A stretch of DNA of 8,658 bases from a bacterium (GTDB lineage Bacteria; UBA9089). A model generated the notes under the pieces. The model was not told the origin of the DNA and did no database searches. It saw only the letters and a list, made by a program, of their open reading frames with translations. Within the stretch, counting starts at the first letter, position 1, and each line of letters begins with the position of its first letter. The stretch spans positions 1-8,658 of the forward strand of contig DNCN01000151.1 of the NCBI GenBank assembly GCA_003485015.1, given 5' to 3'. Shown here piece by piece: positions 1 through 7,704 of the stretch. Position numbers and translations under genes: made by a program.

Positions 1-1209
1 GCCATCATCGTTGCTGCTGGTCCGTCTCTTGATAAGAATGTTAGAGAGCTCGAGAAGGCCAAGGGAAAAGCCTTGATCACTGCTGTTGATACGGCCTTAA
101 GAACTCTCTACCTCAACGGAATTGAGCCTGATATCGTGGTCTCTATCGATGCCAATCCTGCAAATTATAAAGACTTTAAAGGAGTAAGCCTCAAAGAGGC
201 AGATCTCCTGACTGAACCAGTTGCCTATCCAGAAATTCTCTCCAGTTTCCCTCAAAGAGTATTTATCTCCAGTTATGGTCATCCCTTGATGAATTGGATT
301 GAAGAGTCTATTGACCCAAAAGGGTATCTCAAGGTTGGAGGGTCTGTGGCCACCACCTGTTTTGATCTGTTAAGAAAGATGGGGGCCAATCCGATCATCT
401 TCGTTGGCCAAGATCTGGCTTATACTGGGGGGGCAAGTCACACCAAAGGTTTCTTCGGTTATGATGATGCAGTGGATAATGGCGCCCTCAGTAAATTCTG
501 CACCCTGGAGATGCTCTACCGGCAGGCCTGCCGTGAACGCGGTGAGGTAGAGTTGGTCGAAGGAATAGATGGAGAGATGGTCCTTACTTCACCGATGATG
601 AAGGGCTGGCTCAGTTGGTTAGAATCCCAGGTAGATGAGGTGAAGAGAGAGGGAATTAATTGTATTGATGCTACAGAAGGTGGGGCAAAGATTCGAGGGA
701 CCCAGATTTTAACTCTAAGAGAGACAATCGATACTTATTGCAAAAATCCCCATGATATCCGTGAGAGGCTAAACACGGCTTGTGCGAACTACCAACCACC
801 ACCTCTTGATAAATTGATCAATGAATTAGATAAACTGATTTGTGAGTATCGGTGGGCAAAAGATGAGATTGCAGAGGGAGAGAAGTTATCAAGGAGACTC
901 CTCTGGCTCTTGAAGGATGAAACCTCACAAGAGAAGCTTGACCGAACATTCCAGCGGGTCCGGAACCTATACCAGAGTGTGACCTCTAAACCAAGATTCA
1001 TGAAGGTCTCTCGCTGGAATATGGAACCCCTTTTCTTCGAGATGAAAAAGGGGAAGAAGGATGATACTCCCCAGACAATAGCTGAACTCTATCACAATTT
1101 CTTTGAAGGTGCTTTAAGGTTAGTAACCGAAGGATACCATGAGTTTAGTAAATGCAAGAAGATCCTTGAAGAGGGTTTAAATCCTACTGATGTCGCCGTG
1201 GGAGGCTGA
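1..1209 (+). CDS. maf: Motility accessory factor Maf, flagellin nonulosonate glycosyltransferase family (5' end missing)
   Basis: The frame is open from base 1, so the gene begins upstream of the window; 402 residues are visible and a TTG at 73 is not a credible start because family motifs precede it. Seen: a GPSLD motif at visible residues 7-11, an AVDTAL stretch around Asp30, GIEPD at 40-44 followed by a conserved VSID, and a KVGGSVATTCFDLLRKMG block at 111-128 leading into GQDLAYTGG at 136-144. This is the Rossmann-like DUF115/MAF_flag10 core. The C-terminal part, about residues 240-395, looks helical and charged. Family knowledge: Maf proteins transfer pseudaminic or legionaminic acid (or related sugars) to flagellin Ser/Thr in the cytoplasm before export. 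The sugar is not predictable from this sequence. The gene ends 3 bases before fliP, which supports a flagellar role. The usual N-terminal domain is presumably outside the window. Confidence 0.88.
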   Translation, partial: AIIVAAGPSLDKNVRELEKAKGKALITAVDTALRTLYLNGIEPDIVVSIDANPANYKDFKGVSLKEADLLTEPVAYPEILSSFPQRVFISSYGHPLMNWIEESIDPKGYLKVGGSVATTCFDLLRKMGANPIIFVGQDLAYTGGASHTKGFFGYDDAVDNGALSKFCTLEMLYRQACRERGEVELVEGIDGEMVLTSPMMKGWLSWLESQVDEVKREGINCIDATEGGAKIRGTQILTLRETIDTYCKNPHDIRERLNTACANYQPPPLDKLINELDKLICEYRWAKDEIAEGEKLSRRLLWLLKDETSQEKLDRTFQRVRNLYQSVTSKPRFMKVSRWNMEPLFFEMKKGKKDDTPQTIAELYHNFFEGALRLVTEGYHEFSKCKKILEEGLNPTDVAVGG

Positions 1210-1212
1210 TCA

Positions 1213-1986
1213 ATGTCCATTCGTCTTTCTCCGTGGTTCCTTGTTGGTCTTATCTTATTTATCTTTGGATCAGGTCAGCTCCTGGCTGAGCCCCCTCGGG
1301 AGGTACCCATTCCTATTCCAAAGATAGATATCGGCATTACCGAGGCTAAGGGGCCGGGTGAAGTTGCCCTCTCCCTTCAGATCCTCTTTCTTTTGACCAT
1401 CCTCACCCTAGTCCCTTCGATCGTCATAATGGTCACTTCATTCATTAGGGTCCTTGTTGTCCTCTCCTTCGCTCAGCAGGCCTTAGCTACCCAACAGCTC
1501 CCTCCGGTCCAGGTGATGACCACTTTGGCTTTATTTATCACCCTTTTCATTATGAGCCCCACTCTTATTCAGATGAATGAGAAGGCCCTTAAGCCCTATA
1601 TGGCTGCTGAAATGACGGTGGGAGAGGCTTTAAATGAGGCACAGAAGCCATTGCGCGATTTTATGTTTCGCTATACCCGGGAGAAGGACATTGGTCTATT
1701 TTTGAGCCTTTCTAAACTTGAAAGACCAAAGACGAAAGATGATGTCCCCACCTATGTTCTTATTCCTTCCTTTATGATTAGTGAACTGACCACGGCCTTT
1801 CAAATGGGGCTCTTGCTTTTTATCCCCTTTGTGGTCATTGATATGGTTGTAGCCTCTGTTTTGATGAGTATGGGCATGATCATGCTTCCACCAGTGATGA
1901 TCTCTTTGCCCTTCAAGGTGCTTCTTTTCGTCATGATAGATGGTTGGCATCTTTTGACTCGATCCATCGTGATGAGTTTTGGCTGA
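1213..1986 (+). CDS. fliP: Flagellar type III export gate protein FliP
   Basis: FliP forms the pentameric core of the FliPQR export channel in the flagellar basal body membrane. The 257-residue length is normal for the family. Seen: an N-terminal hydrophobic signal peptide at about residues 8-25 with a plausible cleavage site after LLA; a hydrophobic segment at about 55-75 followed by the conserved SFIRVLVVLSFAQQAL stretch at 76-91 and TQQLPP at 93-98; a periplasmic loop; then the second FliP block beginning IPSFMISELTTAFQ and the Met-rich MGMIMLPPVMISLPFK loop. That loop corresponds to the methionine gasket that seals the channel in the family. The ATG at 1213 has GGAGG at 1201-1205, 7 bases upstream and inside the end of maf, so translation of the two genes is probably coupled. 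fliO, a frequent upstream neighbour that helps FliP assemble, is not adjacent. Confidence 0.97.
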   Translation: MSIRLSPWFLVGLILFIFGSGQLLAEPPREVPIPIPKIDIGITEAKGPGEVALSLQILFLLTILTLVPSIVIMVTSFIRVLVVLSFAQQALATQQLPPVQVMTTLALFITLFIMSPTLIQMNEKALKPYMAAEMTVGEALNEAQKPLRDFMFRYTREKDIGLFLSLSKLERPKTKDDVPTYVLIPSFMISELTTAFQMGLLLFIPFVVIDMVVASVLMSMGMIMLPPVMISLPFKVLLFVMIDGWHLLTRSIVMSFG

Positions 1987-2010
1987 CTTCTTTAATAGGA
2001 GGGTAAGATT

Positions 2011-2277
2011 ATGACCGAGGGATTTGTCATTCAGTTAATTCAAGAGTCCCTCCTGCGGGCGGTGCTCATTGCCTCTCCAATGCTGGGGATCGGTCTTGTT
2101 GTGGGTCTTGTTATAAGTATAGTCCAGACGGCTACCTCGATTCAGGAACAGACCCTGACCTTTGTCCCTAAGATCATCGCTGTCCTTTTCTCTATAGGCA
2201 TCTTTGGACCTTGGATGTTAAGGATGATGATGGACTTTATGACTAAGCTGATAATGACGATGCCTGACCTTATCTAA
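2011..2277 (+). CDS. fliQ: Flagellar type III export gate protein FliQ
   Basis: FliQ is the small two-helix subunit that packs around FliP and FliR in the export gate. The 88-residue length is typical. Seen: two hydrophobic segments, about residues 15-40 and 50-75, separated by the conserved ATSIQEQTLTFVPK stretch that forms the family's signature loop between the helices. The start ATG has a strong AGGAGGG Shine-Dalgarno at 1997-2003, 7 bases upstream, in the 24-base gap after fliP. This is one of the strongest ribosome-binding sites in the window, in line with the several FliQ copies needed per gate (family knowledge; the link is inference). Confidence 0.97.
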   Translation: MTEGFVIQLIQESLLRAVLIASPMLGIGLVVGLVISIVQTATSIQEQTLTFVPKIIAVLFSIGIFGPWMLRMMMDFMTKLIMTMPDLI

Positions 2278-2291
2278 AGATAGAATATTTC

Positions 2292-3074
2292 ATGGAATTA
2301 TTGTTAGTTGGCAAGTTTCAGACCTTTCTTCTTATCCTAGCCCGGGTGGTGGGAATATTTGTGGGCACTCCCTTCTTTGCTAATCGTAATATCCCCTTTC
2401 AAGCCAAGGGGGGGTTAGCCCTCTTTATCTCCCTTGTCTTATTTCCAGGTTTGGCCGATAATTTTGGGGCAAAGATCCCTCAAGAGATGGCTCTTTATGC
2501 CTTTCTTGTCAGTCAGGAATTACTGATTGGTCTAGTCATCGGGTTTGCCTGTAATATTATGTTTACTGTTTTTTTACTCTCTGGTCAATTCTATAGCCTC
2601 CAGATGGGATTGGGTATCATTAATGTGATGGACCCATTATCTCAACTCCAACTGCCTATCATTGGCCAGTTACTTTCGCTTTATGGTCTATTGATCTTTC
2701 TTCTGGTGGGTGGACACCACTTAGTGATCATCGCCCTCCATAGGAGCTTTGAGATTGTTCCCACCTTTGGTCCAGCCTCTTTTGGACCACTGGCCAAAGG
2801 ATTGATAGATATGTTCGCCAGGATGTTTGCGGCTGCCTTTATGCTTGGGATGCCCATTATTGGTGTGCTTTTTCTGTGTAGTGTTGCCATGGGGCTTCTC
2901 TCTAGGGCTGCCCCGCAGATGAATATCATGATGTTAGGTTGGCCAGTAAATATCTTTGTAGGGCTTTTTACCTTGATCATCCTTGTCCCCGCACTTTTTG
3001 GTATAGGGCGAGAGATATTTGAGGAACTCTTTGCCGGTATTGATAGGATTCTATATAGCTTAACTTTAGTCTAA
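2292..3074 (+). CDS. fliR: Flagellar type III export gate protein FliR
   Basis: FliR is the single-copy subunit that completes the FliP5-FliQ4-FliR1 export gate in the inner membrane. The protein is 260 residues and hydrophobic over most of its length, with about six predicted membrane segments. Seen: the N-terminal FLLILARVVGIFVGTPFF segment matches the usual FliR opening. In the middle, the NVMDPLSQLQLPIIGQ stretch corresponds to the conserved DP-S loop, and LVGGHHLVIIALHRSFEIVP matches the family's GHH-x-ll-aL-x-SF segment. The C-terminus has a hydrophobic helix and an acidic tail. The gene starts 14 bases after fliQ without a clear Shine-Dalgarno, so it is probably translated by coupling to fliQ. 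No truncation or frameshift is seen. Confidence 0.96.
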   Translation: MELLLVGKFQTFLLILARVVGIFVGTPFFANRNIPFQAKGGLALFISLVLFPGLADNFGAKIPQEMALYAFLVSQELLIGLVIGFACNIMFTVFLLSGQFYSLQMGLGIINVMDPLSQLQLPIIGQLLSLYGLLIFLLVGGHHLVIIALHRSFEIVPTFGPASFGPLAKGLIDMFARMFAAAFMLGMPIIGVLFLCSVAMGLLSRAAPQMNIMMLGWPVNIFVGLFTLIILVPALFGIGREIFEELFAGIDRILYSLTLV

Positions 3075-3083
3075 AGATTAGGT

Positions 3084-4250
3084 ATGGAGATTCTCAACCA
3101 CCAATCATTGCTTACTACTTGTCCCTTGACATCTTCTGTCTTCTACTTCGATCTTCAGCTCTTTGCTAGCGCCGAGGAGGAGGGCCGTACTGAGCAACCA
3201 ACAGGCCGCAAGGTCTCTAAGGCTAGAGAGAAAGGACAGGTGGCCAAGAGTGCAGAGGTTACCCAAGCCTTAGTGCTCCTCTTTGGATTTGTGCTCCTCT
3301 GTCTAATCAGTCCCTATATGTTAGGAGAGATTGTTGGTTTTAGTCGCTATATCTTTGGGCACCTCCATGAGATAAAACTTACCCCAGGAAATGTTATCTC
3401 GTTTCTTATTGTGATCCTTTTTCTCTTCTTCAAGGTGGTTTTTCCTATTATGTTTGTTGCAGCTATCGTTGCTTTTTTAGGCGACTATATCCAGGTAGGG
3501 TATAAGTGGACCCTTGAGCCCCTAAAGTTTAAATTTTCAAAGTTGATGCCTAATCCGGCTAAGGTCTTGAAGAGACTCTGGATCTCCAAGATGACAGTCT
3601 GGAATCTCCTCAAGTCTGGGGTCAAGGTATCCATAATTGCTTACCTTTCCTATCAGGTCATTCGTAAGAACTATGGTGCCATTCTTTTAACCATGGGGTG
3701 GGATGTAACTGCTTCTCTCTTCTTTATCTGTAAGTTGGCCTTCGAAATCATTATCAAGGCAACCATTGTCTTTCTCATCATCAGCATCGTCGACTATTTT
3801 TTCATGAAGCATGAGCACATAGAAGGTCTCAAGATGACCAAGCAAGAGGTAAAAGATGAGCATAAGATGATGGAAGGAGATCCTTTGATTAAAGGTGCTA
3901 TTAAAAGACGTCAGCGGGAGATAGCCAGGCAGCGAATGATGCAGGAGGTTCCAAAAGCGGATGTAGTTATTACAAACCCAGTCCATATCGCTGTCGCCTT
4001 AAAGTATGATCCGGCTTACATGTCCGCACCAACTGTTGTAGCCAAAGGAGAGGATATAATGGCTCAAAAGATAATTGAAGTAGCCCGCGAACATGGGGTA
4101 CCCATCATCGAGAATAAACCATTGGCTTGGGCCCTGTATGAATCTGCCGAGATTGGCGATGAGATTCCACCCGAGCTCTATCGGGCAGTAGCTGAGGTGC
4201 TCTCTTATATCTACCAGAATAAGGGTGAAGGGGCCCGTCGAGCAGGATGA
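3084..4250 (+). CDS. flhB: Flagellar export switch protein FlhB with NPVH cleavage motif
   Basis: FlhB is the export-gate protein that switches specificity from rod/hook to filament subunits after self-cleavage of its cytoplasmic domain. The protein is 388 residues. Seen: an N-terminal tail containing FYFDLQLFA at about residues 20-28; the conserved RTEQPTGRKVSKAREKGQVAKS stretch split across residues 35-56; about four membrane helices between about 60 and 235; a charged linker (KMTKQEVKDEHKMMEGDPLIK) near 250-270; then the cytoplasmic domain with the cleavage site at Asn298-Pro299-Val300-His301 and a normal C-terminus including VVAKGED, PIIENKPLA and GDEIPPELY. Most FlhB proteins have NPTH, so Val300 is the oddity; Asn and Pro, which carry out the cleavage chemistry, are kept. 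The gene follows fliR by 9 bases. The start ATG has no clear Shine-Dalgarno, and in-frame TTG codons at 3108 and 3126 are alternatives, so the first 20 residues are uncertain. Confidence 0.96.
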   Translation: MEILNHQSLLTTCPLTSSVFYFDLQLFASAEEEGRTEQPTGRKVSKAREKGQVAKSAEVTQALVLLFGFVLLCLISPYMLGEIVGFSRYIFGHLHEIKLTPGNVISFLIVILFLFFKVVFPIMFVAAIVAFLGDYIQVGYKWTLEPLKFKFSKLMPNPAKVLKRLWISKMTVWNLLKSGVKVSIIAYLSYQVIRKNYGAILLTMGWDVTASLFFICKLAFEIIIKATIVFLIISIVDYFFMKHEHIEGLKMTKQEVKDEHKMMEGDPLIKGAIKRRQREIARQRMMQEVPKADVVITNPVHIAVALKYDPAYMSAPTVVAKGEDIMAQKIIEVAREHGVPIIENKPLAWALYESAEIGDEIPPELYRAVAEVLSYIYQNKGEGARRAG

Positions 4251-4301
4251 AGATGAAAGGGCTGAATCTACATGAGTTTCTATTGGAATTGGGAGTGAAG
4301 T

Positions 4302-6416
4302 ATGGCCGTTAATTCCCAGGCAATTCCGCAGAACTGGACGCAGCGGACTGACATATTGATTTCCATTGGGGTGTTGACAATCGTTATAATGATGATCATC
4401 CCCCTCCCACCATTCTTACTCGATATCTTCATTGCAGCCAATATAACGCTAGCCCTAGTTGTTATTTTGACCATTATGTATACCATCAAGCCGATCGAAT
4501 TCTCCTCGTATCCATCCCTTCTATTGATAACTACGGTCTTCAGATTGGCCATCAATGTATCCACGACCAGGATAATCCTTTTAGGTAGGGGAGAGGAGAT
4601 CAGTATCGTTAAGGCCTTCGGCACTTTTGTTATCGGCGGAAATTTTGTTGTTGGAATAGTCATCTTTCTTATCTTAGTCATGATCCAACTGATGGTCATT
4701 ATTAAAGGTACGACCAGGGTCTCTGAAGTAGCCGCTAGATTCACCCTTGATGCCATGCCTGGAAAACAGATGGCCATTGATGCCGATCTCAATGCAGGCA
4801 TTATTACTGAAAAAGAGGCCCTCGAACGGAGAACGGAGATAAGGCGCGAGGCAGACTTCTATGGGGCTATGGATGGTGCTTGTAAGTTTGTTGCTGGAGA
4901 TGTCCAAGCAGGACTGGTCATTACTGGGATCAACATTGTTGGGGGCTTAATCATCGGGATCGTTCTACTCAAGATGGAACCTTTGGCTGCTGTCCGTAGT
5001 TATACCCTGCTTACCATAGGGGATGGACTGAGCGCCCAGATTCCAGCTTTACTCATTTCAGTAGGCACAGGTCTACTTGTTTCAAGGGCGGCCTCTACCT
5101 CCAACTTGGGAGGGGATCTGGTTAAGGAATTGGTGGCCAACCCTAAAGTCATGGGTATTACTTCTGGCGCCTTAGCTACACTTGGGATCTTCACCCCTCT
5201 ACCTACTTTACCTCTTTTAACTCTAGCAGCTGGGACTGGGTTTCTCGGCTATGCCACAAGCCGCACCGGCAAGGTGGTGGTAGAGGAAGGGATTGAGGAG
5301 GAGAAGAGGAGAAGATTGGAGGAGGCCAAGAAGCCAGAGAGTGTAGTCTCACTTCTTCAGGTAGATCCAATGGAATTGGAGATCGGTTATGCCCTGATCC
5401 CCTTAGTTGATCCTGAACAAGGAGGTGATTTGCTTGATCGGGTGACTCTCATCCGTCGCCAATCTGCCTTGGATTTGGGGATAATTGTTCCACCTGTCCG
5501 TATTCGTGATAATATGCAGCTTAAGCCCAATAATTATGTTGTTAAGATCAAGGGGGTTGAGGTGGCCAAGGGTGAGATCCGGGTCGATCGGTATCTAGCC
5601 ATGAATCCAGGAACAGCAACCGAGGAGGTTAAAGGTGAGAAGACCATCGAGCCAGTCTTTGGCCTCCCGGCTGTTTGGATCAAAGAAGCTGATCGTGAGC
5701 GGGCGGAGGTAACTGGCTACACCGTGGTTGATGCCCCTTCCATCGTAGCTACTCATCTAACCGAGATTATAAAGCGGCGTGCTCCGGAGCTTCTTGGACG
5801 GCAAGAGGTTCAAACTCTGCTTGATAATCTGAAAGAGAGATATCCTACTATTGTAAGTGAGCTGGTTCCCAATGTCCTCTCTATTGGTGAAATCCAAAAG
5901 ATACTTCACAATCTACTTCGGGAAGATGTCTCTATTCGAGATTTGGTAACTATTTTGGAGACCCTTGCTGACTATGCTGGACAGATCAAAGACCTGAATA
6001 TTCTCACCGAACGGGTAAGGGCTGCCCTTGCTCGTCAGATCTGTAATCAGTACCAGAGTGATGGGGTGCTCCATGTGATCACCCTTGATCCTCAGATAGA
6101 AGAGATTATCTCATCCTCTATCCAGCAGACACCAGATGGTGAGCAGGTGATTCTTGAACCTGCTACGATGCAGAGATTTCTTGCAGTCCTGAAGGAGAAT
6201 ATTACTAGGGTCACCCAGGCCGGCCATCACCCTATTGTCCTTACCTCGCCGCATATTCGAGGTCATATTAAACGCCTCTCCAGACGCACATTGCCGAATT
6301 TAATTGTTCTTTCGTATAATGAGATAATTGAGGATATCCAGGTGACCTCTCTTGGAACAATAAGGGTACAGGGGATATCTCCAAATCCTCCCAGACCAGG
6401 GCCTGAATCAATGTAA
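4302..6416 (+). CDS. flhA: Flagellar export gate protein FlhA
   Basis: FlhA forms the nonameric ring that couples the proton motive force to export and docks chaperone-cargo complexes. The 704-residue length is normal. Seen: an N-terminal membrane half, to about residue 330, with several hydrophobic helices; the FHIPEP-family signature at 139-162 with EVAARFTLDAMPGKQMAID inside it; MDGACKFVAGD at 190-200, where Lys195 and Asp200 match a lysine-aspartate pair known to be needed for proton-driven export in Salmonella FlhA; a charged linker near 325-345; and a full cytoplasmic domain with RVTLIRRQSALDLGIIVPPVRI-type sequence and an NLLREDVSIRDLVTILETLADY segment. The tail is proline-rich (SPNPPRPGPESM). 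GGGAGTGA at 4291-4298 supports the ATG at 4302. The gene lies 51 bases after flhB, and no defects are visible. Confidence 0.98.
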   Translation: MAVNSQAIPQNWTQRTDILISIGVLTIVIMMIIPLPPFLLDIFIAANITLALVVILTIMYTIKPIEFSSYPSLLLITTVFRLAINVSTTRIILLGRGEEISIVKAFGTFVIGGNFVVGIVIFLILVMIQLMVIIKGTTRVSEVAARFTLDAMPGKQMAIDADLNAGIITEKEALERRTEIRREADFYGAMDGACKFVAGDVQAGLVITGINIVGGLIIGIVLLKMEPLAAVRSYTLLTIGDGLSAQIPALLISVGTGLLVSRAASTSNLGGDLVKELVANPKVMGITSGALATLGIFTPLPTLPLLTLAAGTGFLGYATSRTGKVVVEEGIEEEKRRRLEEAKKPESVVSLLQVDPMELEIGYALIPLVDPEQGGDLLDRVTLIRRQSALDLGIIVPPVRIRDNMQLKPNNYVVKIKGVEVAKGEIRVDRYLAMNPGTATEEVKGEKTIEPVFGLPAVWIKEADRERAEVTGYTVVDAPSIVATHLTEIIKRRAPELLGRQEVQTLLDNLKERYPTIVSELVPNVLSIGEIQKILHNLLREDVSIRDLVTILETLADYAGQIKDLNILTERVRAALARQICNQYQSDGVLHVITLDPQIEEIISSSIQQTPDGEQVILEPATMQRFLAVLKENITRVTQAGHHPIVLTSPHIRGHIKRLSRRTLPNLIVLSYNEIIEDIQVTSLGTIRVQGISPNPPRPGPESM

Positions 6417-6510
6417 ATAGATGATCGGCGATTAAGAGTGGCGAACGACAAGAGATCTTTTAGTCTATTACTCGTAAACGATGAGTTGGTAGTTACTTGA
6501 AGGGGGTTGG
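6417..6510 (+). other. Spacer between flhA and flhF
   Basis: This is the longest non-coding gap between genes inside the operon. It contains a weak imperfect inverted repeat, with CTA and ACTC at 6465-6473 opposite GAGT and TAG at 6483-6492 around a 9-base loop, and a Shine-Dalgarno at its right end. I find no poly-T tract that would make a terminator and no convincing sigma-28 or sigma-54 promoter. It may hold an internal promoter or a processing site, but the sequence alone does not show this. Confidence 0.35.
6499..6506 (+). promoter_or_regulatory. Ribosome-binding site of flhF that bears on start choice
   Basis: GAAGGGGG lies 4 bases before a TTG at 6511, 10 bases before an ATG at 6517 and 13 bases before an ATG at 6520. 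The spacing favours 6517, while alignment from memory to the FlhF N-terminus (Met, basic residue, aromatic residue, then a TLQQA-type helix) favours 6520. Confidence 0.55.
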
Positions 6511-6516
6511 TTGAAG

Positions 6517-7704
6517 ATGATGCGATATCGGACCTATGAGGCGGAGACCTTACAGCAGGCTATTCTTAAGATGACCATCGATTTGGGGAAAGATGCCCTA
6601 CTTGTTAGTCATCGGACCATCAAACGGGGCGGTTTCTTAGGGATAAGGGCCAAAAGGGTGGTTGAAGTGACTGGGGCTTTGCCCATAGAGAAGAGAGGTT
6701 CCAGCCCGATAGTTAAAGAGGTAAAACCTAAAAGTGGCGCTCTTATAGAAAAGAGATTTGAGACTTCTCTTGGTTGTTCTCCCTCCATAGAAGAGCTGGT
6801 AACATCTGACATTAGAGAGGAGTTGAAAGAGATAAAGACCAGGATGGATATGGTTTTGGGTGAATATCGGGATAGACCAACTAGATACCCGGGTCGATGT
6901 GGAGGTTTGTATCTCCAGCTTATCCGTCAAGAAGTGGACGAGAAGATAGCCGAAAAGCTGATCAAGACTCTTATCAAAAAGATACCACCTGATAGGTATG
7001 AGGATATCAAGCCGCTCAAGACTCATCTTAGACAGCTCATTGCCGATATGATAAAGGTAGATGAAGTTGTCAAACCACAAGAAGGGGACCTTCCTGCAAT
7101 TCTTGCCTTTATTGGGCCAACCGGTGTGGGTAAGACCACTACCTTGTCCAAGTTAGCAGCAGATTTTACCCAGAACCGAGGAATGGAAGTAGTGTTGGTA
7201 ACTATAGACACGTATCGGATTGCTGCTGTAGAGCAACTCAAGAGATATGCAGAGATACTCGATATTCCATTAGAGGTGGTATTTACTCCTGAGGAGTTCC
7301 AGGATGCTATTGAAGGATATCTTGAGGCTGACTTGATTCTGGTTGATACAGCTGGCTGTTCTCAGCGAAACCTCAAGCAGATAGAAGAGCTTAGAAGTTT
7401 TATCAACGGAACCCGTTACAAAATAGAATCTGTTCTGGTCCTTTCGGCAACAACCAAATGCAAGGATATGTTTGATATCGTAAATGGTTTCAAGGGAATT
7501 CCTTTTCACCGAACTATTCTGACCAAACTTGATGAGACGGCTACCCTCGGTCCGGCGTTAAACCTCCTCTCCCAGATCCCTCAGGATCTTTCATATGTAA
7601 CTATGGGGCAGAATGTTCCTGAAGATATCGAGATGGCTGATCCCGATAAGATAGCAAGGATAATCCTGAATGAAAAGAGGGAGGTTGTATGGAAGGAAGG
7701 GTAA
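6517..7704 (+). CDS. flhF: Flagellar placement GTPase FlhF (SRP-type)
   Basis: FlhF is an SRP-family GTPase, related to Ffh and FtsY, that dimerises at the membrane and marks where a flagellum is built. From the ATG at 6517 it has 395 residues, slightly longer than usual. Seen: an N-terminal B domain opening with MRYRTYEAETLQQA; a variable basic linker to about 115; an N domain of helices; then the G domain with GPTGVGKTTT at 200-209, DTYRIAA at about 231-237, DTAGCSQRN starting at Asp277, and TKLDETATLG starting at Thr336, followed by a GQNVPEDIE closing loop. These are all the GTP-binding motifs. The odd residue is Cys281, where SRP GTPases and many FlhF proteins have Arg after DTAG; other FlhF proteins vary here, so activity is not ruled out. 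A TTG at 6511 and an ATG at 6520 are alternative starts. The gene overlaps flhG, its regulator. Confidence 0.96.
   Translation: MMRYRTYEAETLQQAILKMTIDLGKDALLVSHRTIKRGGFLGIRAKRVVEVTGALPIEKRGSSPIVKEVKPKSGALIEKRFETSLGCSPSIEELVTSDIREELKEIKTRMDMVLGEYRDRPTRYPGRCGGLYLQLIRQEVDEKIAEKLIKTLIKKIPPDRYEDIKPLKTHLRQLIADMIKVDEVVKPQEGDLPAILAFIGPTGVGKTTTLSKLAADFTQNRGMEVVLVTIDTYRIAAVEQLKRYAEILDIPLEVVFTPEEFQDAIEGYLEADLILVDTAGCSQRNLKQIEELRSFINGTRYKIESVLVLSATTKCKDMFDIVNGFKGIPFHRTILTKLDETATLGPALNLLSQIPQDLSYVTMGQNVPEDIEMADPDKIARIILNEKREVVWKEG
7677..7700 (+). promoter_or_regulatory. Two overlapping candidate ribosome-binding sites for flhG
   Basis: GAGGGAGG at 7677-7684 lies 4 bases before the ATG at 7689. GGAAGGAAGG at 7691-7700 lies just before a second in-frame ATG at 7704, which overlaps the flhF stop as TAATG. 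Both arrangements are workable, so the flhG start may be either codon. The difference is five residues. Confidence 0.5.

Noticed and set aside
73..75. TTG as the start of the maf gene
   Set aside because: The frame is open to base 1 and the conserved GPSLD motif lies upstream of this codon, so the gene is truncated by the window edge.
4280..4801. Minus-strand open frame of 173 codons opposite the start of flhA
   Set aside because: It lies opposite a strongly conserved membrane region of flhA, has no recognisable domain, and its composition is that expected from reading the complement of hydrophobic codons.
6465..6492. Possible transcription terminator
   Set aside because: The stem is short and interrupted and no T-run follows it.
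6438..6500. 20-codon GTG-initiated frame in the flhA-flhF spacer, ending just before the flhF ribosome-binding site
   Set aside because: It has no Shine-Dalgarno of its own, and a frame this short occurs readily by chance. It could be a leader peptide, but nothing supports that.
6637..7080. Minus-strand open frame of 147 codons opposite flhF
   Set aside because: It is a shadow of the FlhF linker and N domain, with no family resemblance.
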